DNA from: Parapristionchus giblindavisi
Lineage: Eukaryota > Nematoda > Chromadorea > Rhabditida > Diplogasteridae
Direction: 5' to 3'
DNA length: 64,000 bases
NCBI GenBank assembly: GCA_943737045.1
Contig: CALSFV010000223.1
Span: 992,001 to 1,056,000 of the forward strand
Position numbers and translations under genes: made by a program. This document shows, piece after piece, positions 11,423 through 26,670 of this stretch (positions are counted from its first letter, which is position 1; every line of letters starts with the position of its first letter). Below the pieces are notes generated by a model. It was not told the origin of the DNA. It ran no database searches and saw only the letters and a list, made by a program, of their open reading frames with translations.

Positions 11423-14400
11423 CTGGGAAGATCAAAGATCAAAGATCAAGTTAAACGTGAAGCGATTCAAGATGTAAAGATGGCAATCGATATATGAATG
11501 TACGCAGCGTAGATGAGTCACATTGATAAAAAAAAGTGCAGTGGAATATCCCAGTCGCCTGAAACGAGAAAAACGCAGGTTGAAAGTAGCTTGGGAAAAT
11601 TTCTCTTAACTCCCCTAGATAATTTCACTCTCTGCTCTGACAACGCTCTCTCGCATACAAATAAAGCAATATAGCATTGTCGGAGTGCAGGGTTTCAAAT
11701 TAGCTCGGGAACGGCTCTTTCAAAGTTCAAATATTACAAGCTCAAACTGCACGTGGTCAAGTGAAAGACAAAGTCTCTTATAAGGAGAATAAATCGACTA
11801 TAAGCAATGATCTCTGTAGAAAAGTATAGTCAAGATAATCGGCAGGGTGAGGGGTAGATAACGACAGAGAAACTAGAGAACGATGACTACAAAATGGTAG
11901 AGAAAAGGTGTGCATTAAGGGAAAGAGCGCCTAATTTGAGATTGATAGAGATTAATGCAACTGGACAGATATTGATTAATTATTATTGACAGTCACATGG
12001 ACATTTCTCTTCTAATGGGTTAAAGATCGAGTGAAAAGGTGATCATTAATGTTCACATGGAAAACCATTAAAAAAAAGAAATCTATGTAAATTGGAGTCA
12101 CCGTTCGTCGGCTCCAATATTTATGAAAGGGCGGGTGAAAGGAATATTATAAAGATCATCCCAGTAAAAAATATTATAAAGGTATACCAGTATTCAAGAC
12201 AATTCCCCTCCGCACTTCCCCTCCTCCCCTTAACCCCCCCCCCCTCTCCCGTTTATTTCTATCTATCCCACAAGCTCTTTTTATCTGTTATTTCAAATGT
12301 TGTCGCATCTTATTGATGCATGATAAATTAAATTAAATTAAATTAAATATACGTAGTCCTGCGTTAGATCACTGCTAGGCCATCGATGACTCGCTATAGG
12401 ACAGATGGAGTACTGATAAATAATAATAACAATATCATTATTATTTTTATATAAATAATAATATTATTAGCATATTATTATTAATGCACATAATTCTCAA
12501 GTCGAGTGGATCATAATTGGTGTATTTTTCATGCTACTGACAATGGTAACCAACTATTAGAAAACATTCGATTTTGTTTTTAATTGAAGCAATGTTGTGG
12601 CATAAAACTTACACGTCGAAACAAAGAGATGAACTGTCTCCAAATATTTCAATATGTTCAATTCAATATTTTATCTACGCCCGAGGCGCGCAACAGCACT
12701 TAAATGAAAAATAATTGGTAAAGATATGATTGACGACTCTCCGAGTTCATTGAGAATGTGATAATTCGACGATATTAGAGTGGGTATCCGATCGACGTTT
12801 GAATGATCGAATATTATAGGCTGAATAAATACATATTGTCTAGCTGTAATTCGCAAATTAGTACACATTTCACATCATATAATTACTGAATATTATTTAT
12901 CATGCAAAGTTTGATCGAAGATACTTCTGCTTATGCCTTGCGTGCCGCCGCCTTAACGACGGAGACGTCCACGCAAACTCAGCAGAATGAATTTCGAACG
13001 AGATTTTGACATAAATGTATTGTTTCTAACTATAATATTATGTTTCACATTCCAAAATTATGCAAATTATTTATTCAAAAATTGAGATACTGCTTTGATC
13101 CCATTCCGTTATCGAAAATCATATTCTTAAAAATTTCGAAAAATTGTTTATGGAGAAAATCGATCAACAATGTTCAGTTTGCGTGATTCGAGAGACAACG
13201 GTTATGATTAGGGTGTGTGGCGAATGAGTGAATCAGCAGTCCTCCTGGCAGTTTTGGGCCAGTTACCCGAGAGAGGCGCATTTACGCACGGCGATCTGAT
13301 TGAGCAATTAGGAAACGTCGCCCATCTTGTAACTCATGAACGACAACTTCTCTGAAGATGGTGCTTTGGCCATAACTAGATATTCAATAGATCTAGGGAA
13401 TTGTAGCACCAATTTTTGAAATTTAGCAGATTTCCCGAGATATGCGAAAACGAAATTTCGCTAACAATAAGAAGCCGATCAGATCACTGTGTTACGATCT
13501 CTCTCGCATTTCCATCTACTCCGAGACTGTTCACTATAGTGTAACTATAGTTGGAGGCTGGCATTATAGGTGAGTGAAGACTCATTTTCGCCACCCTAGT
13601 GGTGATGTTGCGTGGTCTCTTCTAAACATATCTCTCTCTGACCTCGACCTACGATAGACTATGTAAAGAGAAGAGAGCACAGAGATAGAACGGTCCTTCT
13701 CAGCAAGAGGTCGAGAGAGAGGCAGAGGGAGGCAAGAGGTAGAGAGGCAGAGGGAGACGGCATCACATCCTTATATTATACCACATATAATCCTATTTTA
13801 TTTATTTATTTATTTATTTATTTATTCTATCTACTCTCTTCTTATACATCTCTTGCATCATATCGTGATTCGTGAATTACTTTATTCTATAAAATGACAA
13901 GGCACATCAGTCTGTCTGTCTGTGTGTCTGTCCGTCACACTTTTCTATTCTTTCCTATAAAGCGTTATAAAATCGTTTAATCTTTTTGCATATCCATCTA
14001 CCCCAAAAGCAAAACAAAGCTATGAAAAAACATTTGAAATCCATGGCAAGTGGCAAAATTCTAGAACTTAAAGATGGGGACACACGAAAAGAATGATTGG
14101 CTCCTACCACGATGGGAATGAGCCCCTCATACATATACTGTGAGTAAAAAGTGTGTTTATGTTCAGTTTGCGACCGGCAATCAACCTTTGTCCTCTCATT
14201 AGGCCCCTTCCCATCTCCCTTTCTCCATTCCCTGCACTATTGAACATCTTTCAATCGTGATTTTGCCAATCAATACGCAGAATGATTATAAAAGAAATAG
14301 TGTGTGGTGACTTATATGACTTTTGCTACCATCCTGTCTTCACAGTTTATTCACGAAAATATTCGTGGGACACCACCTTTAAAGTTAACAACTTCTTAAA

Positions 14401-14616
14401 TTTCGTTTTAGGTCCGAATCCTTCCATGTCATGTACACTTTTTTGCTGATTTTTTTCTCATCCCACGCTCAAATTTTCACTTTTCAACGACAACCATGTT
14501 TTCTGGAAAGTTGAAAAAATACATCGTCACACTTTCAATCTATCATCGTTGATTCATATGTTAATTTTTGTTATTACATTATCATAAATTGTAACTATCA
14601 CCGATATTGTCTATTC
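11423..14616. other. Intergenic region, repeat relics, no gene recognised
   Basis: Contains a hairpin MITE (11620-11720), a poly-C run near 12230, a LINE 3' fragment (12668-12880), a repeat shared with the EXOC8 3' flanks (12560-12660), a GA-rich stretch (13670-13760), (TTTA)n near 13797-13826, and a 14320-14400 block shared with 57240-57290. The rest is unremarkable A/T-rich sequence. Confidence 0.6.
12668..12880 (-). mobile_element. 5'-truncated LINE 3' end, minus strand
   Basis: On the minus strand it ends in GCGCCTCGGGCGTAGATAA, the same 3' terminus as the LINE at 29977-31500 and the fragment at 27430-27735. Upstream sequence (AACGTCGA.. ATATCGTCGAATTATCAC) matches 27615-27650. Confidence 0.7.
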
Positions 14617-16614
14617 TATATCACGGGTCTCCTGTAAAAGTGTAGCAAAAACGCCCGGTTCTGCCACTAGGAAAATTTTTTTGTCTCCGATTTCGATGAA
14701 AGTCGATTAGTGGTTATGGTTGGGGGCCATGAGAAGGCCCAGTCACTTGATTTGGCCAAAATTGCAGATTATCGATTTTTTGTGATCTACTCTGAAAATG
14801 ATCATAACTCGGTTCATTTTCATCGTACAGCGAGATGACTTGTGTCATTCGAACCGTCTTCTAATGCTCTTCAAAAAAGTTGTTTATGACTCGTTCGCTG
14901 CTAAGTCGTCTTTAGGGCGCAAAACGCGAAAACCTGATTTTTTGAACAAAAAGGTGACCTGTTCTCGAAAATTTTTTCTTGGGTATATCCGTTTTATTGC
15001 AAAAATTATGTCTTCAAACCACGCACAATATCACTATATAGTTCATTTCCCGTATCTCTTGGCCCGGAAGGTCGATTATTAGTATAGCTCACGGACTTAG
15101 TCGATTTTTTATCACTTTCAGTTTTTTGATCGTATCTCGCTTCAAAATTATCCAATTATCTTTTCAAAAAAATAAAAAAGATTCTCTCGAAAAGGAGATT
15201 GAAAAGTTTATTATTGTTCAAGTTGTTATATCAAGCCGTTTTCGAGTTATTAAAAGAAAACTGCTCCAATTTCGATTTTTTACCGCTTTCATGTGTTGAA
15301 CAAAGACCTTATAGCATTCGCACGATAATAATAGTTTGATTTTTTTGTATTGCATTTATTCTCCCCCTCCTCTCCTCTATCTGCCTATGCGACTTCGCAT
15401 TCGGAAGAAGAGTGCACCTTACGACCCAGTTGCCAAGCAGATGATGGTGGATCTCTTCGAGGAGTTCTACGCCTCAAGAAATAAGCTGAGATCAGAAGAA
15501 GTCGAGAAAAAAAATGAAGGCCAGGAGGGATATCATGTCAGCAAACAGGATGTCCCATGATCAGATCAAGAACTGCATACGTACTTTTCTCGTGAAGAAG
15601 GAGGAAGCGGGGAAGAAGGGACGATCGAAGAGATGTGGCACTGGCAATGGATTTCATCAAGGACTAGGAGGAAGAATACGATGAAGAGGGGGAGGGTGGG
15701 TTCATTATGAAGTACAAATGCACGAGAATGTTCTGACCGTCTCCTGCTATATGTGATGAGATCCATTCAGAGATTAAGGACAATCTCGAAGAGACTGGCC
15801 CATTTGACGCCCCTTAGTTATCAACTACCCTCGTATTTGACCTGTTATGTTGATATCAGCACAGTGCTTGCTCAATTAGATTACAATTTCTATTATGAAG
15901 TAAACATATTTGTCGAATTGATTGAATTCTGATAGGAAAAAAACAAGTGTTGTCACATGAAAGCGGTAAAAAATCGAAATTGGAGCAGTTTTCTTTTAAT
16001 AACTCAAAAACGGCTTGATATAACAACTTGAACAATAATAAACTTTTCAATCTCCATTTCGAGAGAATCATTTTTATTTTTTTTTGAAAAGATTTTGAAG
16101 CGAGATACGATCAAAAAACTGAAAGTGATAAAAAATCGACTAAGTCCGTGAGCTATACTAATAATCGACCTTCCGGGCCAAGAGATACGGGAAATGAACT
16201 ATATAGTGATATTGTGCGTGGTTTGATGACATAATATTTGCAATAAAACGGATATACCCAAGAAAAAATTTTCGAGAACAGGTCAAATTTTTGTTCAAAA
16301 AATCAGGTTTTCGCGTTTTGCGCCCTAAAGACGACTTAGTAGCGAACGAGTCATAAACAACTTTTTTGAAGAGCATTACAATACGATTCGAATGACACAA
16401 GTCAGCTCGCTGTACGATGAAAATGAACCGAGTTATGATCATTTTCAGGGTAGATCACAAAAAATCGATAATCTGCAATTTTGGCCAAATCAAGTGACTA
16501 GGCCTTTTCATGACCCCCAACCACACCCACTGACCGACTTTCATCGAAATCGGAGACAAAAAAATTTTCCTAGTGGCAGGCGTTTCTACACTTTTACAGA
16601 AGACCCGTGATATA
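14617..16614. mobile_element. Large fold-back element 1, arms about 700 bp
   Basis: Outer ends are TATATCACGGGTC in inverted orientation at 14617 and 16614. Arms of roughly 700 bp (to about 15320 and from about 15940) are highly similar and contain the same open frame read from both sides. The unique centre (about 15330-15900) holds a decayed coding fragment, listed separately. No transposase seen, so non-autonomous. Confidence 0.85.
15387..15725 (+). pseudogene. Captured coding fragment, possibly homeodomain-like
   Basis: An ORF begins at 15387 (MRLRIRKKSAPYDP...) and runs through a helix-like segment VDLFEEFYASRNKLRSEEVE. A frameshift within an A-run near 15508 is needed to continue into RMSHDQIKNCIRTFLVKKEE, followed by a basic stretch; an in-frame stop near 15664 then precedes an acidic tract EEEYDEEGEGG. 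The spacing of hydrophobic helix 1 and a basic last helix with IKNCIRTFLVKK recalls a degenerate homeodomain (LSxxQVKxWFQNRRxK), but this is weak. It lies in the unique centre of a palindromic element and is almost certainly non-functional there. Confidence 0.45.
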
Positions 16615-16643
16615 TCTGGTATTTTATACCATATACCACTTAT

Positions 16644-18138
16644 CACGCATGTCACCTAAGGATTGACCAAAATCGTCTGCTTTACTACACACTTTTGAGT
16701 TTACCCCCTCTTTTCTCCACGGTTTTCGATGGTCCATGGGTAGGACATCCCTGAACCAGAGTAGCAAGGTTGGTAGATCAAACATCTCTCCAGGAGCTCA
16801 CGTCAAAGTTCGTTGTTGAGGCCCCTTCCGATGCGATTTTCACGGCTCACAGGAGAGCTAGGAAAAAGTGATCAACAGATGAAATGTGTAATTTCTCGAG
16901 TACTTTCAGGTAAAAATGTGAAAATCCAACTTTTTGATTTTGTGTTCCATAAGGAATTGATTTTGTTCCACACTTCCGGGACCTATTTTGTTTTGGGCTC
17001 AATAGATAGAACTCGTCAATAGCTTTCATTTAAGCCCTTGGGAGCCGATTTAAGTTGGCATTTGGCTGAATGACCGTCAAAAAACTGCATTTGAATGCTG
17101 GTAGATCACTAATAAAAGCCGTGCGTTGCTTTGATCTACTCGCCATTGTCGGCTAATTGACAGGATTGTCCTGTAATATACCGTATATATACTGGAGAAT
17201 ATGCTGACGATCAATCTGACGTCGAGTCGCTCACCCAAGTACGTTTTGTTCTCGCTGCAGCCAAACCAGCGAAATTGGTCCATTCCGATGGTTCCTGGTA
17301 CGGATTGACCGATGAATGCTGCAGATATGAGAGACAGTTCCATTTAGAGCTCTCTGGATCTCTGGCCAAGTGATCTATGTTTCTCGAAGAATTCCCGAGA
17401 GAGTTCTTGCTGGATTGAATCGACGTAGCCATCTTGGATGCCCATCCCCTGGGTGGAACTGGAACTTTCTCTCAGATCTACAGCATTCATCGGTCAATCC
17501 GCATCAGGAACCATCGGAATGGACTAATTTCGCTGATTTGGCTGCAGCGAGAACAAAACGTACTTGGGTGAGCGACTCGACGTCAGATTGATCGTCAGCA
17601 TATTCTCCAGTATATTACAGGACAATCCTGTCAATTAGCCGACAATGGCGAGTAGATCAAAGCAACGCGCGGCTTTTATTAGTGATCTACCAGCATTCAA
17701 ATTTAGTTTTTTGGCCGTCATTCAGCCAAATGCCAACTTAAATCGACTCCCAAGGGCTTAAATGAAAGCTATTGACGAGTTCTATCGATTGAGCCCAAAA
17801 CAAAATAGGTCCCGGAACTGTGGAACAAAATCAATTCCTTATGGAACACAAAATCAAGAAGTTGTATTTTCACATTTTTACCTGAAAGTACTCGAGAAAT
17901 TACACATTTCATCTGTTGATCACTTTTTCCTAGCTCTCCTGTGAGCCGTGAAAATCGCATCGGAAGGGGCCTCAACGACGAACTTTGACGTGAGCTCCTC
18001 GAGAGATGTTTGATCTACCAACCTTGCTACTCTGGTTCAGGGATGTCCTACCCAAGGACCATCGAAAACCGTGGAGAAAAGAGGGGGTCAACTCAAAAGT
18101 GTGTAGTGGAATCAGTCAATCCTTAGCTGACATGCGTG
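16644..18138. mobile_element. Large fold-back element 2, arms about 690 bp
   Basis: Begins about 30 bp after element 1. Outer inverted ends CACGCATGTCA..TAAGGATTGAC at 16644 and 18138. Arms run to about 17345 and from about 17458; the loop is about 110 bp. Matching pieces include GAGAGCTAGGAAAAAGTGA and ACGTACTTGGGTGAGCGACT on both arms. No intact long ORF. Its terminus resembles that of the palindrome at 23514-25104, so the two are probably one family. Confidence 0.85.
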
Positions 18139-18197
18139 TTATATTTATGTTCACTTGATTGATAGATAGAAGTGATCTTTGATCTTTGGTTTTTAGG

Positions 18198-20865
<2,668 letters not shown>

Positions 20866-22016
20866 TTAACATTTCATCTTTTGTCTTGTTTTAACTTCAA
20901 TTACGATACTTTAAATCGGTGAAAGTTGCTTAAAGGGAGCGCAACCTCACTCAATGGTCTCTTCGACGCGCAATGCTCTCTCATTGTTAGAGAACAGAGA
21001 AATAGTGTGCGCAATGAAGAGACCATTGAGTGAGGTAACGCTCCCTTTAATATATTAATGTAATATTTTATTTATTCGAATGTTGTATGTTGTTGTAATA
21101 CGTCCCATATTTATTCTTACCATTCATATGATATCTGCGATAATTGAATGAAAAGATAAATTATAAGGAGTATTTTCAAACTACTGATTATGAGACTCGT
21201 TGGTGGATTAAAAAACATTCGCGTTTGTTTTTAATTGACAATGAAGCAATGTTGTGGCATGAAACTTGCAAGCTGAAAAAAAAACCGAACTGTAGCCAAA
21301 TAGCCATTCAATTCTAAGATTAGCGGAAGATTTAGGAGCTCTAGCTCTACATTGAGAAAAATTAGTCGCTTGAATTTTTTTGAAACTGTGATATACACTT
21401 CCTATTCAAGGATATTAAATTACTTTATTCTTATTCTTTATTCGATCATATTATAAGTATCGATCATATTATAAGTAACAGGAAATGGGATGACGTGAGG
21501 GGATCGATGGATGTCTAACAATAAGAAAAGGGTATTGGGTAATAGTTTATACAGTTTGTTCAAATTCGTTCTAAAACCGTCGTGCATAATAAAAATCGAT
21601 AAATTTCAAGTGAAATCTGGAAAAATATCATGTCATTAATAACATAATTACAATCGATAGTCAATCTATAAATATAAAAGCACAAATTACAATAATAATA
21701 TTTATAATAATAATATTTATGCGCTGCAAAAATTAGTAAAATTATAGAATACACAAACGCCTCTATCATCGATCAAAATCGACGTTCAATTGTTGGTAGC
21801 GTCCAATAGAATTCTGTTGCTAACTAGTAAGAGACTGATGGAGGATACTGTAACTGCACGGGGCTTACAATTAGCCCAACAACAGTGGGTGTAGCCAATC
21901 AAAAGTAGACGTAACCTATCAAAAGTGGGCGTGGCCAATCAAAAGTGGGCGTTAGCAATCAAAGTAGGCGTGATCTATCAAAAGTGGGCGTGGTCAATCA
22001 AGGTAGCCTAACAACT
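20866..22016. other. CDK7/EXOC8-copy-A intergenic segment (duplicated block)
   Basis: Contains the TTAA MITE, a repeat with TTGAAGCAATGTTGTGGCAT (also at 12590, 27770, 37130, 48690), and at 21892-22000 a short array of the roughly 20-bp motif CAAAAGTGGGCGTGGCCAAT. The same order of features recurs at 27000-28500, 37100-37876 and 48660-49412. No gene. Confidence 0.7.
20934..21046. mobile_element. TTAA-site MITE downstream of CDK7
   Basis: 113-bp palindrome with ends AGGGAGCG/CGCTCCCT, flanked by TTAA at 20930-20933 and 21047-21050. The paralogous segment in the duplicated block (27220-27223) has one TTAA and no insert, giving an empty-site comparison. TTAA duplication is typical of piggyBac-type elements. 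Confidence 0.85.
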
Positions 22017-23097
22017 CTAGCACTCCGCCACCTCCTCCTCAATCTCTTCTTCATCATCCTCCCCATTACTCCTCGAAGGCATGACAAACTTCAGTAGTTC
22101 TCCGTACTTCTCCTCAAGCAGTCGAGTCAGTGGCTCCTCGCCCTCGTCATAGTATACTCCCTGGCACGATGGAAGCACCTGAATTATTATTTGATGAATA
22201 CAGTAAGCCCGGGGAAAATTATTGATTGATAAATACAGTCAACGCCCCATAGTATTTCATGAACATCAATACCACAAAACATTGATTGTATACTACCGTA
22301 TAATATCAGGAGCAACATCGTCAATACGGTGAGCTCATTAATTGCTGTCTACCGTAAATATCGGAGAAAATCTACCATACCTGAGCGAACCGTAACCCGC
22401 CAAAACAAACCGTCCCTAAACGACTACCGTACCCCGCCCTCAATCTACCGTACCTGAACGACTACCGTACCCCGCTCCAATCTACCGTACCTGAGTGAGC
22501 ACAAAGTTGGTGGAGTACATGTGCGAGGCGGTGCTCTCATCCACGCCCGTCAGCGACGACAGCAGCTCCGTCCACACGATGAGCATGTATCCGTCACATT
22601 GATCGGCCAGTGGCGAACTGAAACAATCATGAGTGTGACACAACGAACAACCGTAATCACTGATAATGACCCAATTATGAGTGTGACACACCGAACTACC
22701 GTAATCACTGATCATGACCCAATCATGAGGTTGACACACCGAACCACCGTAATCAATTATCATAAATTTTTTTAATGATAATTGATTACGGTGGTTCGGT
22801 GACCTGCAGAACTAGAGATCACTACAGTAGTCAAGACTACGCCAAATTTCTGATTATCTATTTGACCCTCCAAACTTTCTACCATAATCTTTAAACTTTC
22901 TACCATAATCTACAACAGTTCACATCTACCGTAGTTTACAGATACCGTATACTTGTCTACCGTAACCTACAGTACCCAGCTACAGTACACTCACCTTCGC
23001 AGACTGGCCAGATCGACGGCGAGCGAGAGGGCGGCGCGCGCGGCGTCCAGAATGTGCACGGAGATGTGCAGAGTTTGCGGACCGGAGATGGCCCAAT
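22017..23097 (-). pseudogene. EXOC8 partial copy A (last three exons)
   Basis: Exons 22995-23097, 22491-22617 and 22017-22178 encode the last about 130 residues of EXOC8 (DWAISGPQTLHISVHILDAA..., SSPLADQCDGYMLIVWTELL..., VLPSCQGVYYDEGEEPLTRL... to EVAEC stop). The frame and all splice sites are intact, and differences from the full gene are nearly all silent or conservative (for example DDEEEIEEE versus DEEEEIEEE). There is no upstream exon before the 47-bp tandem repeats at 23383, so as a gene it is truncated. It could act only as alternative 3' exons or an unprocessed fragment. Confidence 0.85.
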
Positions 23098-23382
23098 CTG
23101 CAAGGATCAATCAATCAATCGATATCGATCGATATTCCTTCTACCGTAATCTCTACCAACGGATCAATAATTCAATATCTTGCCAACAATAATCATAAAT
23201 TTTCATACAATCACTATGCGAGGATCGGCCCAGTATATTTGGCACATTTTCAGGTCAATTGATGCAAAACGATTCTAAAAATGACCATTTTTAAGCGGAA
23301 AATAACGAATTTTCTATATCGATCCACTATATTAAAAACAATGGCGAGGGCACCGAAAAGAGGGCATTTTATACGCACAATA

Positions 23383-23513
23383 CGACGTATTTACTGGAAT
23401 AATGTATGCTCGATACACCAAATAGTATACGTCACATTTACTGGATTACTGTATGCCCGATACACCAAATAGTATACGTCGCATTTACTGCATTACTGTA
23501 TGCCTGATATGCA
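23383..23513 (+). repeat. 47-bp tandem repeats
   Basis: Unit about 47 bp: CGTCGCATTTACTGGATTAC, then TGTATGCCCGATACACCAAA, then TAGTATA. About three units here; more at 25094-25180, 33530-33560, 33785-33950, 39476-39570, 39935-40145 and 53815-53960. The arrays repeatedly lie at edges of the duplicated EXOC8 segments. Confidence 0.9.
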
Positions 23514-24223
23514 TAACACGCGTGTCGTGTAAGGTTCGAATAAACGGTGGCACATTGAAAAAATCGAAAATGAGCAGAGGTCATTTTTTGGTAGTCGATA
23601 TGGTCCCTAACAAGGTACCGTCGAGCTTTTTTGCATATCTTCATTTTCAACGTAGGCAGACGTCGTCAAACTTTTTGGATGCCGAAAATTGCCGACTTTG
23701 GAGCTCTGTAGCTCTTCAGGATGTAGTTTTGGTATCAAATCGTCAACAGAAGAATTCTTCGGAATGCCAAGGAGAATGCGCCTGCATCATTGCCAGGTCG
23801 ATATTTTAATTAGTATTTTCGTAAATAGTTTTTATTGATTATTTTTCTTAAAAATATAGAAGCCGAAAGTTTTAAATAGCTCAATCGATAGAGCTCGACG
23901 CCAGCTTTTCAATGGTATGCTGAACTTATACTTTATTTGGTTGTCTTCGAAAGTTATGAGCATTTCAAGTTTTTCATTGCATACGATCACACGAGAGGAG
24001 AGTGACGCAGTCAGTGATCTACCCACTCTTATATTATACCTCGTGTGAACAATTCATCTATTTTGATTCGTTTTACTGTTGTTCTAGTGCATCCCCTAAG
24101 ACATTTTTGATAACTTTGAAATATTCAATTCAATAATTCAATTCAGAAATCATAACCAATCGATGAATATATATTAATCACAATGAACAAAAATTACAAT
24201 AGGACAACAATGAGGCTTCAAGT

Positions 24224-24388
24224 TCACAGGAATATTTTATCACACTCCCCCTCGACTACCATCCTAAAGTCATCTTCGTGTTGTCCTAGAATCTCCTCAT
24301 CCCCTCCCTCCTCAAAGTTGTCATCGTCCACCTCCGAGTTCACCATTACCCATTCAATTCTTCTCTTCCTGGTCGTGATACAGTACTC
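24224..24388 (-). pseudogene. Captured terminal-exon-like fragment in palindrome loop
   Basis: On the minus strand CTAG followed by an open frame of 54 codons and TGA: starts EYCITTRKRRIEWVMVNSEV, then an acidic stretch DDDNFEEGGDEEIL, ending EGECDKIFL. It reads like the last exon of a gene (acceptor, charged tail, stop). Family not recognised. Its position inside a fold-back element suggests capture; without a promoter or upstream exons it is likely non-functional. Confidence 0.4.
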
Positions 24389-24484
24389 CTAGTTTGCAGC
24401 GGAAACACCGATAGTTAACCGGGAAATTTTCATTTCTGATTTCATAATCACAGAAAAACATTTCGACAATAAAAAACCGCAAAA

Positions 24485-24565
24485 GAAAACTGCGCCAAGT
24501 AGGATCGAACCCGTGACAGTCAAAACAAAGTGCAGACATCTTATCCACTACACTACACACTCTTG
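24485..24565 (-). other. tRNA-like sequence in fold-back element 3
   Basis: On the minus strand: A-box-like TGTAGTGGATAAG, then about 35 nt later the B box GGGTTCGATCC. Arms do not fold into a clean cloverleaf by eye, so it is a tRNA relic or tRNA-derived module rather than a working tRNA. Confidence 0.5.
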
Positions 24566-25179
24566 TTCTATAATGGTTGATAGGTGAGTTCACCAACCTA
24601 TCCGGGTAGATAGTGAAGGAACATCAAGGAATTTCTCAATAAAGAAAAACTTGAAAGGCTCATAACTTTCGAAGACAACCAAATAAAGTATAAGTTCAGC
24701 ATACCATTGAAAAGCTGGCGTCGAGCTCTATCGATTGAGAACTTTCGGCTTCTATATTTTTAAGAAAAATAATCAATAAAAACTATTTACGAAAATACTA
24801 ATTAAAATATCGACCTGGCAATGATGCAGGCGCATTCTCCTTGGCATTCCGAAGAATTCTTCTGTTGACGATTTGATACCAAAACTACATCCTGAAGTGC
24901 TACAGAGCTCCAAAGTCGGCAATTTTCGGCGTCCAAAAAGTTTGACGACGTCTGCCGACGTTGAAAATGAAGATATGCAAAAAAGCTCGACGGTACCTTG
25001 TTTGAGACCATATGGACCACCGAAAAAGGCAATAATATGTGGGGGTCAAAAAATGTGCCAACCACCCCCGGATTTTATTCGATTCTTCGGTGACACGCGT
25101 GATAATAGTATACGTCGCATTTACTGGATTACTGTATGCCCGATACACCAAATAGTATACGTCGCATTTATATAATACC

Positions 25180-26520
25180 ATCCGGTCGAATAGCAGTTAC
25201 AGATTTTCAAAATGGAGACTGGTTTTCAAAAAAATCCTAAAATTCGACTAGGCTTCGTAATTTCAAACATACTTTTCGACTTATTTTCGGCAAGAGAGAA
25301 TGATCACTGTAGTCCCATTCTCACAACCAGAATACTTGATCGCGAGACAAGAAAGCGCCGGGTTCATTCATGCGTCAACCTAACACTTCAAAAACTATGC
25401 TAACAATAAGTAAATCAATTAAGTCTTTTAGTCTACAGCTCAACTTTCGTCGCACGCTCTTTACGTGGTCTACGTTTAGTGAAATACTCAATATTGCTAT
25501 GATGCTGCATTAGCTAAAAGAATCAACTAAGTAACTAACTTGAAAGTAAGTAAGTAACAAATAACTTATACGCGCGACAAGAAAACCACGGGCTCAAGGC
25601 TTATCGTTAGGCATCAACGCTACAAGAAAAATGCAATCAATGAATGCTGTATCTTTGTGGTAGATGCAGATGCCGAATAGTTACGTTACAGATTTTCAAA
25701 ATGGGATCAGGTTTAAGAAAAATACCAAAATTCGACTAGGGTTCGTAATTTGAAACGTACTTTTCGACTCGAGAGAATAATAGTTGTAGTTGTTGTCATT
25801 TTTCCCCTCCTGTTCTCATTGCTCCCCCAATACCACCCTTATTACCCGTATCATTAAATTTATTATTCATATGTACCGTTGCGTGCTCGACACGTAGATA
25901 AATATATAAGTCCCATTCTCACTACCAGATTACTAAATCGCGCGACAAGAAAGCGCCGGGTTCATTCATGCGTCACAATAGCACATAAAAATAAGCTAAC
26001 AATAAGTAAATCAATTAAGTCTTTTTGTCTCCAGACCAACTTTCGTCGTACGCTCTTTACATTGTCTACGTTAAGTGAAATTATCAACATTGCTATGATG
26101 CTGCATTGTGCGGAAAAAAGGATTACTAAGTAACTAACTAAGTAAGTATCAAATAACTTGAACGCGCGACAAGAAAACCACGGGTTCAAGGCTTATCGTT
26201 AGGCATCAACGCCACAAGAATAATGCAATCAATCAATGATGTATCGCTGAGGTAGAGGTAGATGGAGAGACATAGGTCGAACATATACGTTACAGATATT
26301 CAAAATGGGCATGGCTTAAAAACCCCACAGCTGGTCAGGTTAAAAAAATCGCTAAACCCGGTGCTTTCTTGTCGCGCGATTACTAGATCGCGCGACAAGA
26401 AAGCACCGGGTTCATTCATGCGTCATAATAGTATTTTTATAATACAAAAAACACTCATTCACACATTCTCTTATTTACTGTTTATCACACGTTTGCCTCT
26501 TTATGGTGAATAAATTATTA
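25180..26520 (+). repeat. Interspersed complex repeat R1, block 1
   Basis: Partial and complete copies of a roughly 0.9-1 kb unit marked by GCGCGACAAGAAAGCGCCGG, GTTCATTCATGCGTCA, CGCACGCTCTTTAC, GCGCGACAAGAAAACCACGG and the CATAGGTCGAA-type ends. At 26358-26409 two marker blocks meet head to head (AACCCGGTGCTTTCTTGTCG and its complement), giving a short hairpin. No convincing gene. Confidence 0.75.
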
Positions 26521-26670
26521 TTATAGTTATTATTATTCTCTCCGCATTGGCAACACTCTCTCGCAGACAAAGAAAGCGAGAGAGTGTGGCCAAAGCAGAG
26601 AGGTTCAAATTAGCTCGGGGTGTCGCTTTAATAGAATCATACTGAAATATATTAATTATATCGATTGAAG

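Larger units (their letters stand above)
23514..25104. mobile_element. Large fold-back element 3 with 650-bp loop
   Basis: Inverted ends TAACACGCGTGTC / GACACGCGTGATA at 23514 and 25104; arms about 465 bp (to about 23980 and from about 24636), related in their termini to the element at 16644-18138. It was inserted among 47-bp repeats. The loop carries a tRNA-like sequence and a coding-like terminal exon, listed separately. Confidence 0.85.

Noticed and set aside
22482..22763. ORF with DYGSSVCHTHNWV repeats
   Set aside because: Overlaps an EXOC8 copy A exon and a short intronic tandem repeat; frame continues from the real exon only by chance.
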